Shown here piece by piece: positions 62,424-64,000 of a DNA stretch of 64,000 nucleotides. Source of the DNA: a bacterium (GTDB lineage: Bacteria > Sysuimicrobiota > Sysuimicrobiia > Sysuimicrobiales > Humicultoraceae); contig JAVHLI010000005.1 in assembly GCA_031082185.1 (NCBI GenBank), positions 62,001-126,000 of the forward strand. Direction: 5' to 3'. The position numbers and the translations under genes were made by a program. Every line of letters starts with the position of its first letter. The first letter of the stretch is position 1. Below the pieces are notes generated by a model. It was not told the origin of the DNA, made no database searches, and saw only the letters and a program-made list of their open reading frames with translations.

Positions 62424-63596
62424 CTATTCCGTTCCCTGGGTCGGAACTCCTGCCAGCAGCCTCACGACGCTGCCGATACCGGATGCGGCCGCCTGCCTCA
62501 GGGCAGGAACGGCCGACCGCAGGCGGGCGCGCGCGACTGCGCGCGCCCGCCAGGCGGCGGTCAGCGCTTCTTCAAGGGCCTGCTCTGAGGCATCAGCGGG
62601 TAGGGGACCTGGCAGGCCCATCCCGGACGCGAACGCGGTCACCTTGGGATCGTAGGCCAGAGCCACCGCAGGCACGGCCTGGAGCGTCGCAAAGATCAGG
62701 GCGTGCAGGCGGACGCACAGCATCAGGTCCATCGCACCCACCAGACCCAGCAGGTCCTGGGGGGTCGCGGCCTGCACGACGCGGCCGGCGGAGGCCGCTG
62801 CGACGGCGTGGCTGATCTCCAGATCGCGAGTCCGGTCAAACGGGAAGACCGCGACCTGCGCGCCGTGCGCCCCTGCGAAGCGCCGCACTGCCCTACCCAT
62901 GGTCGAGACCTCTGCCAGACCCTTCCACGGGCGCACCGCAACTCCCAGGAGCGGGGCCGAGCCGTCCAGTCCGGATTGGGTCAGCAAGTCTTCCGCACGC
63001 TGGGGCGGGGATGGAATCAACAGCGAGGCCAGGTCCGCTCCCACGTCTACCGAGCGGACCACTCCCATCGCCCGGAGCGCGCGGGCTGACGCTGCGTCGC
63101 GCACGCTGATCGCCTGCGCGCGGTTGAACGCCTTGGCTGCCAGCCCTCTTACCCACGGCCGGTGGATCGGCCCGACCCCCTGCCCGACCACCGCGAACGG
63201 CACCCGACGCATGGAAGCTGCGAGCATGGTGCCGATGTAGTACAGGGCGCTGCGCGCGCTGGTCACGTCCTGGACCAGGGATCCGCCTCCGCTGATCAGC
63301 AGGCGCGCACCAGCCAGCGCCTGCCATACGGCACGAGGGGAGCGTGGATGGGCCTCCACCCCGTGCAGGATTGCCGTCTCCGCCGGGTCGGCGGAGAGCA
63401 CCACCAGCCGCAGGTCCACCCCGGCGGCGCGCAGCCCGGCGATGAGCCCGGCCAGGACGGCCTCGTCGCCCAGGTTGCCGAAGCCGTAGTAGCCGCTGAC
63501 TAGGACCGGTCCGGTCGCCGCGATAGCCAGAGGAGCACCATGACCGCAGGGACGGCGAGGGCCGCGCCCAAGAGGAGCGCGTTCCCTGTCCGCCAC
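62424..63596 (-). CDS. csaB: CsaB-like polysaccharide pyruvyl transferase
   Basis: About 355-390 aa, start unresolved. The domain begins VLVSGYYGFGNLGDEAVLAGL near 63503. No ATG, GTG or TTG lies between that and the GTG at 63596, which is inside the DUF5693 gene and adds antisense-like residues; a CTG at 63530 is an alternative. Other marks: SGGGSLVQDVTSARSALYY, VVGQGVGP, VRDAASARALRAMG and VRLHALIFATLQAVPAVALAYDPKV. Adds ketal-linked pyruvate to wall polysaccharide, which anchors SLH proteins in Gram-positives and Thermus. Confidence 0.85.
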   Translation of the reverse strand: MADRERAPLGRGPRRPCGHGAPLAIAATGPVLVSGYYGFGNLGDEAVLAGLIAGLRAAGVDLRLVVLSADPAETAILHGVEAHPRSPRAVWQALAGARLLISGGGSLVQDVTSARSALYYIGTMLAASMRRVPFAVVGQGVGPIHRPWVRGLAAKAFNRAQAISVRDAASARALRAMGVVRSVDVGADLASLLIPSPPQRAEDLLTQSGLDGSAPLLGVAVRPWKGLAEVSTMGRAVRRFAGAHGAQVAVFPFDRTRDLEISHAVAAASAGRVVQAATPQDLLGLVGAMDLMLCVRLHALIFATLQAVPAVALAYDPKVTAFASGMGLPGPLPADASEQALEEALTAAWRARAVARARLRSAVPALRQAAASGIGSVVRLLAGVPTQGTE

Positions 63597-64000
63597 ACAG
63601 TGTAGACCAGAGGGGTGTGCAGGTGGGAGAACGAGTTGATCGCGCCGGCGGTGCCGATGGTACCTACCAGCGCGAATGCCAGCGCGACCCGCCTCCATCC
63701 CAACGAGGCCGCAACACCGGCTACTACCAGCGCCGGGTAGCCGATCAGGAACTCCTTGGTGCGAGGGCGGGCCACGAGCAGGTTCTCCAGGACCGTTCGA
63801 AGCTGCTCCTCGGCTCCGGCGAGGGGCAGGCTTATGTTGCCGGTTCGCGCCAGCAGCATGACCCCTGCAAGACCGGCTGCGAGCACGGCCAGCGCCGCCC
63901 CCAGGCGGAGCGGCTGAGCTACCCAGTCGTTCAGTTCATGCACGGTTGAGCGCCAGTCGCCCTCCCGCCGGTCGAACGCCAGCATCAGGGCCACCAGCAC
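63500..64000 (-). CDS. DUF5693 membrane protein, N-terminus outside window
   Basis: C-terminal 166 aa of a polytopic membrane protein; the gene continues past the right edge. Three or more helices are visible; TKEFLIGYPALVVAGVAA and INSFSHLHTPLVYTVWRTGNALLLG match DUF5693 C-termini. This family is regularly coupled to csaB and presumed to have an envelope polysaccharide role. Ends by overlapping the csaB start region. Confidence 0.8.
   Translation of the reverse strand: MLVALMLAFDRREGDWRSTVHELNDWVAQPLRLGAALAVLAAGLAGVMLLARTGNISLPLAGAEEQLRTVLENLLVARPRTKEFLIGYPALVVAGVAASLGWRRVALAFALVGTIGTAGAINSFSHLHTPLVYTVWRTGNALLLGAALAVPAVMVLLWLSRRPDRS

Overview
This window is 64 kb of GC-rich, very densely packed bacterial chromosome. 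Genes abut or overlap by 1-8 bases in long co-directional runs, mostly on the minus strand. I see no phage, insertion sequence or CRISPR array. Its gene content (ScpA/ScpB, SpoVS, YerC, CsaB with a DUF5693 protein, HisZ plus short HisG, a T-box leader, a pyruvoyl-type arginine decarboxylase, GlnRS with a C-terminal extension) suggests a deep-branching Terrabacteria lineage, for example near Armatimonadota/CSP1-3 or Deinococcus-Thermus. I cannot fix the phylum from sequence alone. The three solute-binding proteins visible at their N-termini have Sec signals with no lipobox cysteine, which fits a diderm cell with a periplasm.

Layout: 1-5.3 kb (minus) is lysA, an M50 protease, scpA, scpB, a D-Ala-D-Ala carboxypeptidase, a methyltransferase and a truncated BtuF-like binding protein. 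5.4-7.05 kb is a secreted glycosidase-like protein that lacks the usual catalytic motif. 7.2-9.4 kb (plus) is a polyamine operon. 9.3-11.7 kb (minus) is an ECF sigma, anti-sigma, RseB-like and MazG-like unit with a recognisable ECF promoter. 11.8-16.25 kb (minus) is comEA, leuS and ilvE behind a leucine T-box leader that has a complete tRNA-Ala gene inside it. 16.25-24.8 kb (minus) is threonine catabolism, molybdopterin genes, succinate dehydrogenase and an adenosine-specific kinase family gene.

25.3-33.3 kb (minus) is a Liv branched-chain amino acid ABC transporter with proline and glutamate dehydrogenases. 33.3-41.5 kb (minus) is an envelope and division cluster: HEAT protein, cutA, MEMO, surE, ftsE, ftsX, M23 peptidase, S41 protease and a DUF610 deacetylase. 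41.7-47.3 kb (plus) is a nuclease-like gene, hpt and a nucleoside ABC transporter. 47.35-55.0 kb (minus) is a complete his operon behind a promoter whose -35 hexamer lies in a tandem repeat, followed upstream by yerC and tRNA-Gln. 55.8-59.2 kb (plus) is a dipeptidase and glnS. 59.2-64 kb (minus) is a phosphatase, gltX, prs, spoVS, csaB and the end of a DUF5693 protein.

The most interesting object is the ilvE-leuS leader. Promoter, T-box Stem I with a CUC (Leu) specifier, Stem II and the IIA/B element come first, then an intact tRNA-Ala(GGC) cloverleaf, and only then the antiterminator and the terminator-like hairpin. Processing of the tRNA would cut the sensor from its switch. I know of no described T-box built this way.
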